Assembly: GCA_044867875.1 (NCBI GenBank)
Contig: JBIOVR010000568.1
Span: 1-7,029 of the forward strand
Length of the DNA: 7,029 bases
Direction: 5' to 3'
Source of the DNA: VBAS01 sp044867875
GTDB taxonomy: Bacteria > Bacteroidota > Bacteroidia > Chitinophagales > Chitinophagaceae
Position numbers and translations under genes: made by a program. Shown here piece after piece: positions 1 through 6,423 of the stretch; the stretch's first letter is position 1; each line of letters opens with the position of its first letter. Below the pieces are notes generated by a model. It was not told the DNA's origin, made no database searches, and worked only from the letters and a program-made list of their open reading frames with translations.

Positions 1-1206
1 GCAGATGAAATGCTGAATATGGGTTTCCAGGATGACATTGAATTTATTTTAAAGAACACACCTAATCGTGAAAGCACTTGGCTCTTCAGCGCTACCATGC
101 CTGCAGAAATAAAAAGGGTGAGTAAGAAATACATGAAGACCCCGGTGGAGATCACGGTTGGCAAAATGAATACGGCAAGTAAAAATATTGATCATCAATA
201 TTATGTTGTCTCGTCTCATCATCGCTATGAAGCATTGAAGCGTCTGATCGATTTCAATCCCGGCATTTATGGCCTGATCTTTACAAGAACAAAAGCCGAT
301 GCACAAAAGATCGCTGAAAAATTAACAAGAGAAGGTTACGATATTGATGCATTACACGGCGACCTGACGCAAGGGCAACGTGATAAGGTGATGGGTGAGT
401 TTCGTGAAAAGACTTTACAATTATTAATAGCAACAGATGTTGCGGCAAGAGGAATTGATGTACAAGGTATCACCCATGTTATCAACTTTGAATTGCCTGA
501 CGATATTGAAGTATACACACATCGCAGCGGAAGAACCGGTCGTGCAGGCAAGACAGGAGTTTGTATGAGCATTGTAAGCAGCCGCGAAGTAGGAAGAATA
601 AAACAAATTGAAAGACTGGTGCAGGTTCCTTTTCACAAAGTCGATATACCATCGGGTAAAGATGTTTGCCGTAAACAGTTTTCTTCCTGCATGGATAAAT
701 TGATGAAAACTGATATCAGCCATGGTGATTATGAAACATATTTACCTGCATTACAGGAAAAATTTGCAGAGGTAACGAAAGAAGAAATTTTGAAAAGAGT
801 GGCAGCAATGGAGTTTGATCGTTTTCTTAAATACTATGAGAATGCAGAGGATTTGAACACGAGAGAAGGCGTCCGCGATAGAATGAGAGAACCAAGAAGG
901 GAGAATGGCACAAGAGAAAGAGAAGTAAATCGTGATACAAGGGGAAGAAAATTCAGTGGTGGCAATGACTTCGCAAGACTGTTTGTGAATCTTGGAACAA
1001 AAGATGGGTTTTACAAAGCAAGCTTTTTACAATTCATTCTCGACATGAGTGAACTCCAAAAAGAAGTTCTTGGCAGAATTGACATGAAAGAAATGAATAG
1101 CTGGATTGAAATAGATAAAAAAGCTGCTAGTCAAATGATACGTTCAATTGACGGTAAAAAATTCAAAGGAAGGAAGATCAGGATGAATGATGCCAATAGC
1201 AGGTGA
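1..1206 (+). CDS. DEAD-box RNA helicase with DbpA-type RNA-binding domain (5' partial)
   Basis: This is an ATP-dependent RNA helicase of the DEAD-box family, expected to remodel structured RNA in the cytoplasm (ribosome assembly, cold adaptation or mRNA turnover). The reading frame is open from base 1 and begins inside motif II: the first residues are A-D-E-M, so the D-E of the DEAD box lies just upstream. Numbering from base 1, the visible motifs are SAT (motif III, residues 30-32), LIFTRTK (about 92-98), ATDVAARGID (motif V, 144-153) and HRSGRTGR (motif VI, 174-181). A highly charged Arg/Glu-rich linker spans about 285-320. It is followed by an RRM-like fold at about 324-398 (FARLFVNLG start) resembling the DbpA/CsdA C-terminal domain, which in DbpA contacts 23S rRNA hairpin 92. 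There are 401 codons before the TGA at 1204-1206; the ATG at base 10 is internal and not a start. The helicase family is certain; whether it is a DeaD/CsdA or DbpA orthologue cannot be settled here. Confidence 0.95.
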   Translation, partial: ADEMLNMGFQDDIEFILKNTPNRESTWLFSATMPAEIKRVSKKYMKTPVEITVGKMNTASKNIDHQYYVVSSHHRYEALKRLIDFNPGIYGLIFTRTKADAQKIAEKLTREGYDIDALHGDLTQGQRDKVMGEFREKTLQLLIATDVAARGIDVQGITHVINFELPDDIEVYTHRSGRTGRAGKTGVCMSIVSSREVGRIKQIERLVQVPFHKVDIPSGKDVCRKQFSSCMDKLMKTDISHGDYETYLPALQEKFAEVTKEEILKRVAAMEFDRFLKYYENAEDLNTREGVRDRMREPRRENGTREREVNRDTRGRKFSGGNDFARLFVNLGTKDGFYKASFLQFILDMSELQKEVLGRIDMKEMNSWIEIDKKAASQMIRSIDGKKFKGRKIRMNDANSR

Positions 1207-1212
1207 GCCGCA

Positions 1213-3399
1213 TTAAAGCTTTTTGATCTTCAAACTAAGAGTGGCAAACCCTCCGATCTCAACATGCTCGACAGTAAAATCATGTTTGCCATCTAAAGCA
1301 AGCCTTATTGTTTTATGCGGTGATTCATCAAATTTATATAAGGATGGATTCCATTCGTTGATCACTAATTTACCATCCACATACACTCGAACTGCATCAT
1401 CCCATGTAACTCCTAATTCATAGATACCTTTTTCAAAAGTTGCCGAACCACTAGCTGTAGTAACAAATTGAGGGTGATCGACTCCATCGGTTTTTATTCC
1501 ACCCCACAATGCATAATCAAGCTTAGTTGTTTTTTCATTTTTTATAGGAGCAAATTTTGCAGTCGGTGGAAAGATCAGTCCTGTTTTAATTGGATCATGC
1601 ATTTTAAAATCATAAGCATACCACAGAACATCGAAGTCTATTGGTTGAAAAAATTTTTTGAATGAAAAAGTATAAGATTTGCCTGCTGCAATATTTTCTC
1701 CCAAAGTTGTAGTAATTGCGGATCCGATGTATTCAAGCTCGATTAAAATATCTGTTCGGGTATCAACAGTTTTTACGGCAGTGATCGTAGCAGGAAATGT
1801 TCCATTCATTAAAGAGATGTCTTTAACTCCTTTAAATCTTTTGATCTTCCATTCCCCTTTTGGTCCTAACAGATCAAATTTCATTAAGCCGGTTGTATCT
1901 GTTGGATTCGTATTCCAAATGATGGGGCTGCGAAAATCATAAGGTCCCCATTCCGTCATCATGATATTTTTTCTTCCTGCTAATACCGAGTTACCGGCAA
2001 ATGCATTTTTCGGCGATGGGATATCAGGAACAAATTCAGTGGTATCTTCATTAAACTTCTGAGATATTTCTTCATTAAATGTGGTATCGAATCCGGTAAC
2101 AGTGGAATCGGTTTTAAAAAGCGTTTCATATTCATCATAAATATTCTCAAACACATTTATCTTTTCACTTCTGGTAATGTTCATTACAACCAGGTTATTG
2201 TTAAAATTATTATTAACGATCGCATAATTTCTGCTTCGTGTGTCACGGTTTTTTGCATAGCCCCAATCAGCAGGTTGTTCTTTTCTTCCCCAGAGCCTGA
2301 TCGCTTCTTTATTCTCATGAAAAATATTATGATGGATCTCATTTTCCTGCCCGTGTTCAATAGCAATTGCGATCCTATTTTGACGAAATTGATTTCCTGC
2401 AATTACAGTATTGTAACTATAACCTCCCCAGATACCATGATCACATTCAAATATCCTGTTACCTGAAATTATATTTCTGCTAAAAGTCACCTCAATCCCA
2501 TTGGTAGGTGCATAAGAAAAATCATTGCCGTGTAAAACATTATCATTACAACCGCCTTTGCCACTGTCCATTGTTGTTTGCCCGGCCCAAAGAAAAAAGC
2601 CGTCTCCACCATGTGTCACCGAATTTTTATAGAAAAGGTTATTATTACTTTGTTCATATACCAAAATTCCAGCACTATCCTGACCCCGATTATAAACTCC
2701 ATCGCTATAACCCCGAACATTAAAGTTGATCTTATTATAAGCGATCGTATTAAAACTGCTTCTATACAAGGCAATCCCTAATCCAGAATTAAATGAAAAA
2801 TCATTGTTATAAATTTTCCCTTTATTACAATTTGTCATCATCAATGCGTTCTGTCCGTCGGTAACTTTTGTGTTTTTAATTATTGTTGATTCGCAATTCC
2901 GCAAATACATGCCAGCGCCATAACGCAGCCATTCATCTTTTTCATTTTGATGATGGCTAAGCCAATCAGATATATCTTCCTTTTCCTGCGTGCTGTTCAA
3001 ATGCTGGCGATAATTATAACTGAAGTCACAATTCTCGATTGTAAGATTAGTTATGCCTTTCGCCATCAATGCAATCTTATAACCTCTTGCTTTTAAATTT
3101 TTGATCATGATATTGCTTCCTGATCTTATTAGAATAGCGACACCAAAAAATTCATCGGGGTTCTTTTTAATATTACTGCCCTTCAAAACGGCGTTATTAA
3201 AATCGACAGTAATGTTATTTCCCTCTATTACTATTAAAGCACCATCCATAGAAGTTGGTGCATCTAACTTATACGTTTGCTTTTTTATTTTAACTGACTT
3301 AGAAATCTTCAGGCCCTTCGTTAGTGGTTTTTCCTGGCTTAGACTATGAAAATGGGAAGCGATAACCAGTGATAAAAGGATAATTTTTTTTGTCATCAT
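1213..3399 (-). CDS. Secreted right-handed parallel beta-helix (NosD-like) protein with C-terminal PA14-like domain
   Basis: The predicted protein has 728 residues and is probably exported. Residues 1-21 form a signal peptide (MMTKK, a hydrophobic stretch, then cleavage near LS|QE). Residues about 30-425 are repeated turns with Asn-rich ladders (patterns such as N-x-I-x-x-N), typical of right-handed beta-helix/NosD repeats. A charged insert lies at about 137-160. Residues about 465-585 look like a separate beta-rich region. Residues about 600-725 resemble a PA14 domain, with the hallmark WDDAVRVYVDGKLVINEW at 666-683. Beta-helix proteins of this kind include polysaccharide lyases and epimerases, and PA14 domains often bind carbohydrate, so a glycan-related role is likely but inferred. 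I do not see the DPH motif of alginate C5-epimerases, so no enzyme activity is assigned. The frame stays open to an ATG at 3507, but that start would add an unlikely leader before the signal peptide and overlap the divergent gene. The ATG at 3399 (or 3396) is therefore preferred. The gene converges on the helicase with 6 bases between stops. Confidence 0.85.
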   Translation of the reverse strand: MMTKKIILLSLVIASHFHSLSQEKPLTKGLKISKSVKIKKQTYKLDAPTSMDGALIVIEGNNITVDFNNAVLKGSNIKKNPDEFFGVAILIRSGSNIMIKNLKARGYKIALMAKGITNLTIENCDFSYNYRQHLNSTQEKEDISDWLSHHQNEKDEWLRYGAGMYLRNCESTIIKNTKVTDGQNALMMTNCNKGKIYNNDFSFNSGLGIALYRSSFNTIAYNKINFNVRGYSDGVYNRGQDSAGILVYEQSNNNLFYKNSVTHGGDGFFLWAGQTTMDSGKGGCNDNVLHGNDFSYAPTNGIEVTFSRNIISGNRIFECDHGIWGGYSYNTVIAGNQFRQNRIAIAIEHGQENEIHHNIFHENKEAIRLWGRKEQPADWGYAKNRDTRSRNYAIVNNNFNNNLVVMNITRSEKINVFENIYDEYETLFKTDSTVTGFDTTFNEEISQKFNEDTTEFVPDIPSPKNAFAGNSVLAGRKNIMMTEWGPYDFRSPIIWNTNPTDTTGLMKFDLLGPKGEWKIKRFKGVKDISLMNGTFPATITAVKTVDTRTDILIELEYIGSAITTTLGENIAAGKSYTFSFKKFFQPIDFDVLWYAYDFKMHDPIKTGLIFPPTAKFAPIKNEKTTKLDYALWGGIKTDGVDHPQFVTTASGSATFEKGIYELGVTWDDAVRVYVDGKLVINEWNPSLYKFDESPHKTIRLALDGKHDFTVEHVEIGGFATLSLKIKKL

Positions 3400-3474
3400 T
3401 TTGAATTTACTTGCACCCGGTTTGATAAGTTTTAACCCTAAAATTATCCAACCTTTTCTGAAACGGAAAAATAA
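3400..3474. promoter_or_regulatory. Divergent intergenic promoter region
   Basis: These 75 bases separate the starts of the minus-strand beta-helix gene and the plus-strand flippase-like gene, so promoters for both must lie here or overlap the coding ends. For the plus strand, TTTG at 3400-3403 and TAAGTTTT at 3426-3433 form an imperfect Bacteroidota-type -33/-7 pair (7 of 8 to TAnnTTTG if the n positions are counted as matching, spacer 22). For the minus strand, TAATTTTA (plus-strand 3439-3446) is a similar imperfect -7 element, without a convincing -33 TTG. Neither is strong. No inverted repeat that would suggest an operator was seen. Confidence 0.4.
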
Positions 3475-4359
3475 ATGACAGAAGCGGTTATTAAGAAAGA
3501 ATCTCAAACAAAGAAGGTGCTGAAGTTGCTGCTTAAGATCGCAGTTACTATTCTCTGCTTCTGGTATATTTCCCGCAAAATAGATTTTACAAAAGCAAAA
3601 GATGCGGTGATGCAGGCCGATTGGTGGTGGCTGTTCTTATCAGTTCTGGCATTTGCATTTTCAAAATTCCTTGCCTCATTCAGGCTGAATATTTATTTCA
3701 AAAACATTGGTATTTATCTTTCACAAAAAACAAATCTGAAACTTTATTGGCTTGGGATGTTTTATAATTTGTTTCTGCCCGGCGCTATCAGCGGCGATGC
3801 GTACAAGGTTGTTTTGCTAACAAGAAAATATAACGTAGGTTATAAAAAAATAACAGCCGCTGTTTTGCTTGATCGCTTTAGCGGTTTACTTGCCCTCGGA
3901 TTGATACTTTCTATTTATGGAGTAATAGTTTTAGACAAGCAGCTTTATGATATCATATTAATAAGCGGCTCCGTTTTGTCAGTCGTGGCGCTTTATGCTG
4001 TGGTCAAATATATATTCAAAGATTTTATTCCGGGTTTTTGGCCAACATTTTTTTGGGGAATAGCGGTACAAATTTTCCAGGTTGTTTGTGTCTATTGTAT
4101 TCTGATTGCGCTTCATCTTCCGCTTCATCAAAGTGAGTGGATATTCATTTTCCTAGTGGCAGCCGTAATATCAGTTATTCCTATTTCATTAGGCGGTGGC
4201 TTAGGAGTTAGAGAAATTGTTTTTCAAAATGGTGCCACATATTTTGGAATTGATCCACATGTTGCTGTAGTAATAAGCGTATTATTTTATTTCTCTAATT
4301 TACTTTCATCGGTTTGGGGTGTATATTTTATTTATCATGATCCATTGAAAGACGATTGA
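3475..4359 (+). CDS. Flippase-like integral membrane protein, LPG_synthase_TM (UPF0104/YbhN-like) family
   Basis: The product is a 294-residue polytopic inner-membrane protein of the family whose membrane domain is shared with MprF, the lysyl-phosphatidylglycerol synthase/flippase. Family hallmarks are FYNLFLPGAISGDAYK (residues 96-111), LLDRFSGL (131-138) and ISLGGGLGVRE (237-247). Hydrophobic segments lie at about 16-34, 48-66, 127-152, 159-178, 188-214, 222-238 and 263-287. The soluble aminoacyl-transferase domain that makes lysyl-PG in MprF is absent, so this should not be called a lysyl-PG synthase. Stand-alone members occur beside glycosyltransferase genes and are thought to move lipids or lipid-linked sugars; that role is inferred here. 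The ATG at 3475 is the first in frame after the divergent region; an AAACGGAAAA purine stretch lies just upstream, but there is no classic Shine-Dalgarno. The glycosyltransferase gene follows 39 bases after the stop, which suggests an operon. Confidence 0.88.
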   Translation: MTEAVIKKESQTKKVLKLLLKIAVTILCFWYISRKIDFTKAKDAVMQADWWWLFLSVLAFAFSKFLASFRLNIYFKNIGIYLSQKTNLKLYWLGMFYNLFLPGAISGDAYKVVLLTRKYNVGYKKITAAVLLDRFSGLLALGLILSIYGVIVLDKQLYDIILISGSVLSVVALYAVVKYIFKDFIPGFWPTFFWGIAVQIFQVVCVYCILIALHLPLHQSEWIFIFLVAAVISVIPISLGGGLGVREIVFQNGATYFGIDPHVAVVISVLFYFSNLLSSVWGVYFIYHDPLKDD

Positions 4360-4371
4360 GGAATTGATAAT

Positions 4372-4379
4372 TACCTTTG
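4372..4379 (+). promoter_or_regulatory. Candidate -7 promoter element before the glycosyltransferase gene
   Basis: TACCTTTG matches the Bacteroidota -7 consensus TAnnTTTG exactly and sits in the 39-base gap between the two membrane genes. Transcription would begin roughly 10 bases before the GTG start at 4399. The nearest TTG triplets upstream are at 4345-4347 (spacer 24) and 4356-4358 (spacer 13), neither at a good distance, so this may be chance in AT-rich DNA. If real, it would give the glycosyltransferase its own promoter inside the operon. Confidence 0.3.
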
Positions 4380-4398
4380 AAAGAACCTAACATCTTCT

Positions 4399-5952
4399 GT
4401 GCAGCAAAACAATCAAAAATATTTCTGGATATTATTCGGCTTATCTGCATTGCTTTTATTTCCTGGTCTTGGTAAAACTCCTTTATGGATCTACGATGAA
4501 GTTAGAAACGCTGAATGTGCAAGGGAAATGTATGAACGTGGCGATTGGATCGTTCCCACATTTAATGGAGGATTGAGAACATTAAAACCGCCGCTGCATT
4601 ATTATTTCATGTTTGGTGGCTTTAAAATTTTCGGAGTTACTGAATGGGGAGCAAGATTTTTCTCAGCGGTGTTTGGAGTACTTACAATTTTCATTACTTA
4701 TTTCTTCGTAAAAAAATATTCTTCACCAAGACAGGCATTCATAACATCTCTTGTTCTACTTGCCTCATCACATTTTCTTTTTGAATTTCGAATGTCCGTG
4801 CCTGATCCTTATTTGATCTTTCTAAATACCGCTTCGATTTTTACTGCTTATTTATTTTTTATAGAGAAAAGAAATTACTGGCTATGGCTTTGTGCCATCA
4901 CAATGGGATTAGGAACGTTGGCTAAAGGACCCGTGGCGATCGCATTGCCCGGTGCTGCAATCTTAATATGGCTGATTTGGGAAAAAAGATGGAAAGAAAT
5001 TCTTTCATGGAAAATACTTGTTGCAGGGAGCATCATGTGTGCTGTCGCCCTTCCATGGTATTTACTTGTTTATAAAGAAACAAATGGCGAATGGACAAAG
5101 GGGTTCTTCCTTCAACACAATTTTGGTCGCTTTTCTGAACCAATGGAAGGACATGGTGGACCTTTTATAATTGTACCTATAATAATTTTATTAGGACTGT
5201 TACCAGCATCCATTTTTATTGGAGAATCGTTTAAAAAGTTCAAAACAAATTTCAACAATTCTTTTTTAAGACTTGCACTTTCTGTTGTTGGAATTTTTGT
5301 TGTGTTTTACTGCATTAGCAGCACCAAACTTCCAAACTATGCAATGCCATGTTATGCTTTTGTAGCAATATTGCTTGGCAATTTTATAAACAAAGCATGG
5401 GAAGAAAATAAAGCCCGCCTCTACCCTTTTATTATACTTCTTGTAATAAATATTGCTTTACCAATTGTAGCTTATTTAGGAATAAAGAAAGAAGTAAATA
5501 CAGCTGGCATGGAGAACATTGCTGCATTTCTTTTAATACTTACTATCGCAGCAATCATCGCATTCTATTTTATGATTAAAAAGAATTTTAGGAAAGCGGT
5601 GATCAGCATTTTTACTTTTTATTCTTTGTTTCATATAATAATGTTTAACTGGCTCTATCCAACCATTTACAAACAAAACCCGATGTCAAAAACGATTGAC
5701 CTGGTAAAAAAATATGACAAGATAGTCAGCTACCAGATCTTTCATCCCTCCTACACTTACTATTTACCGGAAAGAGTTCCCGTATTCAAAAACCTGGATT
5801 CATTAAAAACCTTTATGCTTCAGAATAAAGCAGCAGTGATTACTCGTAAAAATTTTGCTGAGGAATTAAGATCTATCGGTCTGCAAGAAAAAGCTTCCGT
5901 ACATGATCTGTTTGAGGGAAACACAACTGTGATATTCGTTAATCCCGAATAA
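4399..5952 (+). CDS. Family 39 glycosyltransferase, ArnT/PMT-like, integral membrane
   Basis: The product is a 517-residue inner-membrane GT-C glycosyltransferase, expected to transfer a sugar from a polyprenyl-phosphate donor to a lipid or protein on the periplasmic face. Conserved signatures of the ArnT/PMT type are visible. IYDEVRNAECAREM (31-44) carries the Asp33-Glu34 pair of the first periplasmic loop, where the catalytic acid lies in this family. GDWIVPTFNGG (48-58) and KPPLHYY (63-69) follow. GTLAKGPVA (172-180), NFGRFSEP (241-248) and STKLPNYAMP (308-317) are further family blocks. About ten or more hydrophobic segments span residues 10-420, and a soluble tail of about 90 residues (425-517) ends the protein. 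The start is GTG at 4399: the frame has a stop at 4378-4380 and no ATG between, so GTG is the first usable codon. Donor and acceptor cannot be read from sequence; the gene should not be called arnT without evidence of an aminoarabinose pathway. It probably works with the flippase-like protein encoded just upstream. Confidence 0.9.
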   Translation: MQQNNQKYFWILFGLSALLLFPGLGKTPLWIYDEVRNAECAREMYERGDWIVPTFNGGLRTLKPPLHYYFMFGGFKIFGVTEWGARFFSAVFGVLTIFITYFFVKKYSSPRQAFITSLVLLASSHFLFEFRMSVPDPYLIFLNTASIFTAYLFFIEKRNYWLWLCAITMGLGTLAKGPVAIALPGAAILIWLIWEKRWKEILSWKILVAGSIMCAVALPWYLLVYKETNGEWTKGFFLQHNFGRFSEPMEGHGGPFIIVPIIILLGLLPASIFIGESFKKFKTNFNNSFLRLALSVVGIFVVFYCISSTKLPNYAMPCYAFVAILLGNFINKAWEENKARLYPFIILLVINIALPIVAYLGIKKEVNTAGMENIAAFLLILTIAAIIAFYFMIKKNFRKAVISIFTFYSLFHIIMFNWLYPTIYKQNPMSKTIDLVKKYDKIVSYQIFHPSYTYYLPERVPVFKNLDSLKTFMLQNKAAVITRKNFAEELRSIGLQEKASVHDLFEGNTTVIFVNPE

Positions 5953-5969
5953 GCCATCTGTAATTTCAC

Positions 5970-6003
5970 TTGTTAATTTTTATAAATAGGCAAAATAAAT
6001 TTG
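5970..6003 (+). promoter_or_regulatory. Bacteroidota-type promoter for the repressor-peptidase operon
   Basis: TTG at 5970-5972 and TAAATTTG at 5996-6003 form a -33/-7 pair with a 23-base spacer, at the long end of what is usual. The -7 element is a perfect match to TAnnTTTG. The predicted transcript would begin near 6010, at or inside the first of the two inverted repeats, giving a leader of about 35-40 bases. The position relative to the operators fits simple repression by steric block. Confidence 0.6.
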
Positions 6004-6008
6004 GCCGA

Positions 6009-6025
6009 CTACGAAACTTCCGTAG
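6009..6025. promoter_or_regulatory. Inverted-repeat operator 1 (putative BlaI-family site)
   Basis: CTACGAAACTTCCGTAG is a 17-base inverted repeat centred on base 6017, with arms matching at 7 of 8 positions (CTACGAAA against CTACGGAA). It lies 5 bases after the -7 element and overlaps the predicted transcription start. BlaI/MecI-family repressors bind dyads with TAC/GTA arms as dimers, and the site precedes such a gene, so autoregulation is the natural reading. Binding itself is inferred. Confidence 0.72.
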
Positions 6026-6027
6026 CT

Positions 6028-6044
6028 TTACGAAAATTTCGTAG
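6028..6044. promoter_or_regulatory. Inverted-repeat operator 2 (putative BlaI-family site)
   Basis: TTACGAAAATTTCGTAG is a second 17-base inverted repeat of the same design, centred on base 6036, with a perfect inner dyad of 7-base arms (TACGAAA and TTTCGTA around one base). Its centre is 19 bases from that of operator 1 and its last base is 2 bases before the ATG at 6047. The shared consensus is CTACGAAAnTTTCGTAG. It occupies the place where a ribosome binding site would lie, so the leader has no room for a usual Shine-Dalgarno. Confidence 0.72.
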
Positions 6045-6046
6045 AT

Positions 6047-6403
6047 ATGGAACCGCTAACTCATGTTGAAGAAGAAACTATGCAAGCCGTATGGCGTACT
6101 GGTGAAGGCAATGTAAAAGCCTTTATTGAACATCTTGATGAGGCCATCCCTTATACAACCGTCGCCTCTACTATCAAGAATCTCGAAAAGAAAGGCTACC
6201 TCAGTAGTCGTCTTGTAGGCAACGCCTATTTATATAAGCCAATTGTCACAGAAGCTGATTATAAAAAGAAATTCATGGGTAAAGTAGTGAAAGAATATTT
6301 TGATAACTCTTATAAAGAGATGGTGAACTTCTTTGTTGAACAGAAAAAACTATCGGCAAAAGAACTGAAAGAAATTATAAACATGATCGAAAAAGGGCAG
6401 TAG
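6047..6403 (+). CDS. BlaI/MecI/CopY-family transcriptional repressor
   Basis: The product is a 118-residue winged-helix repressor, the usual length for this family, expected to act as a cytoplasmic DNA-binding dimer. The N-terminus has the family opening LTHVEEETMQAVW (4-16). The recognition helix region is YTTVASTIKNLEKKGYL (36-52), and the wing is RLVGNAYLYKP (55-65). The C-terminal half (about 68-116) is the helical dimerisation part, with NFFVEQKKLSAKEL at 94-107. The Asn94-Phe95 pair falls where staphylococcal MecI and BlaI are cleaved on induction. The gene follows two inverted-repeat operators and is followed after 20 bases by an M56 peptidase gene, so it most likely represses its own operon and is inactivated by the peptidase signal. 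The ATG at 6047 is chosen because family similarity begins at once and the operators end 2 bases before it. The regulon and inducing signal are unknown; a role in beta-lactam resistance should not be assumed, since no beta-lactamase gene is in view. Confidence 0.92.
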   Translation: MEPLTHVEEETMQAVWRTGEGNVKAFIEHLDEAIPYTTVASTIKNLEKKGYLSSRLVGNAYLYKPIVTEADYKKKFMGKVVKEYFDNSYKEMVNFFVEQKKLSAKELKEIINMIEKGQ

Positions 6404-6423
6404 ATTTTAATCAAAGTCATTTT

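Noticed and set aside
49..723. Minus-strand open frames of 78-99 codons opposite the helicase
   Set aside because: The plus-strand helicase motifs are unambiguous across this stretch; the antisense translations are not protein-like.
1223..3349. Several plus-strand open frames of 63-87 codons opposite the beta-helix gene (for example 1679-1942 and 3101-3349)
   Set aside because: They are antisense shadows of a well-supported gene, with no recognisable domain and no promoter or ribosome-site support.
3400..3507. Longer start (ATG at 3507) for the beta-helix gene, adding 36 residues
   Set aside because: The extra residues are basic and unlike a signal peptide, they would precede an evident signal peptide at 3399, and the extension would overlap the divergent flippase-like gene and remove the promoter space.
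3475..4359. Annotation as a lysyl-phosphatidylglycerol synthase (mprF)
   Set aside because: Only the membrane domain is present; the C-terminal aminoacyl-transferase domain is missing at 294 residues.
4936..4943. GCGATCGC octamer, like the HIP1 repeat abundant in cyanobacteria
   Set aside because: There is a single copy inside the glycosyltransferase coding sequence, and the rest of the window does not look cyanobacterial.
5953..5995. Possible terminator after the glycosyltransferase gene
   Set aside because: The stretch is AT-rich with T runs, but I could find no stem of useful length, so no terminator is called.
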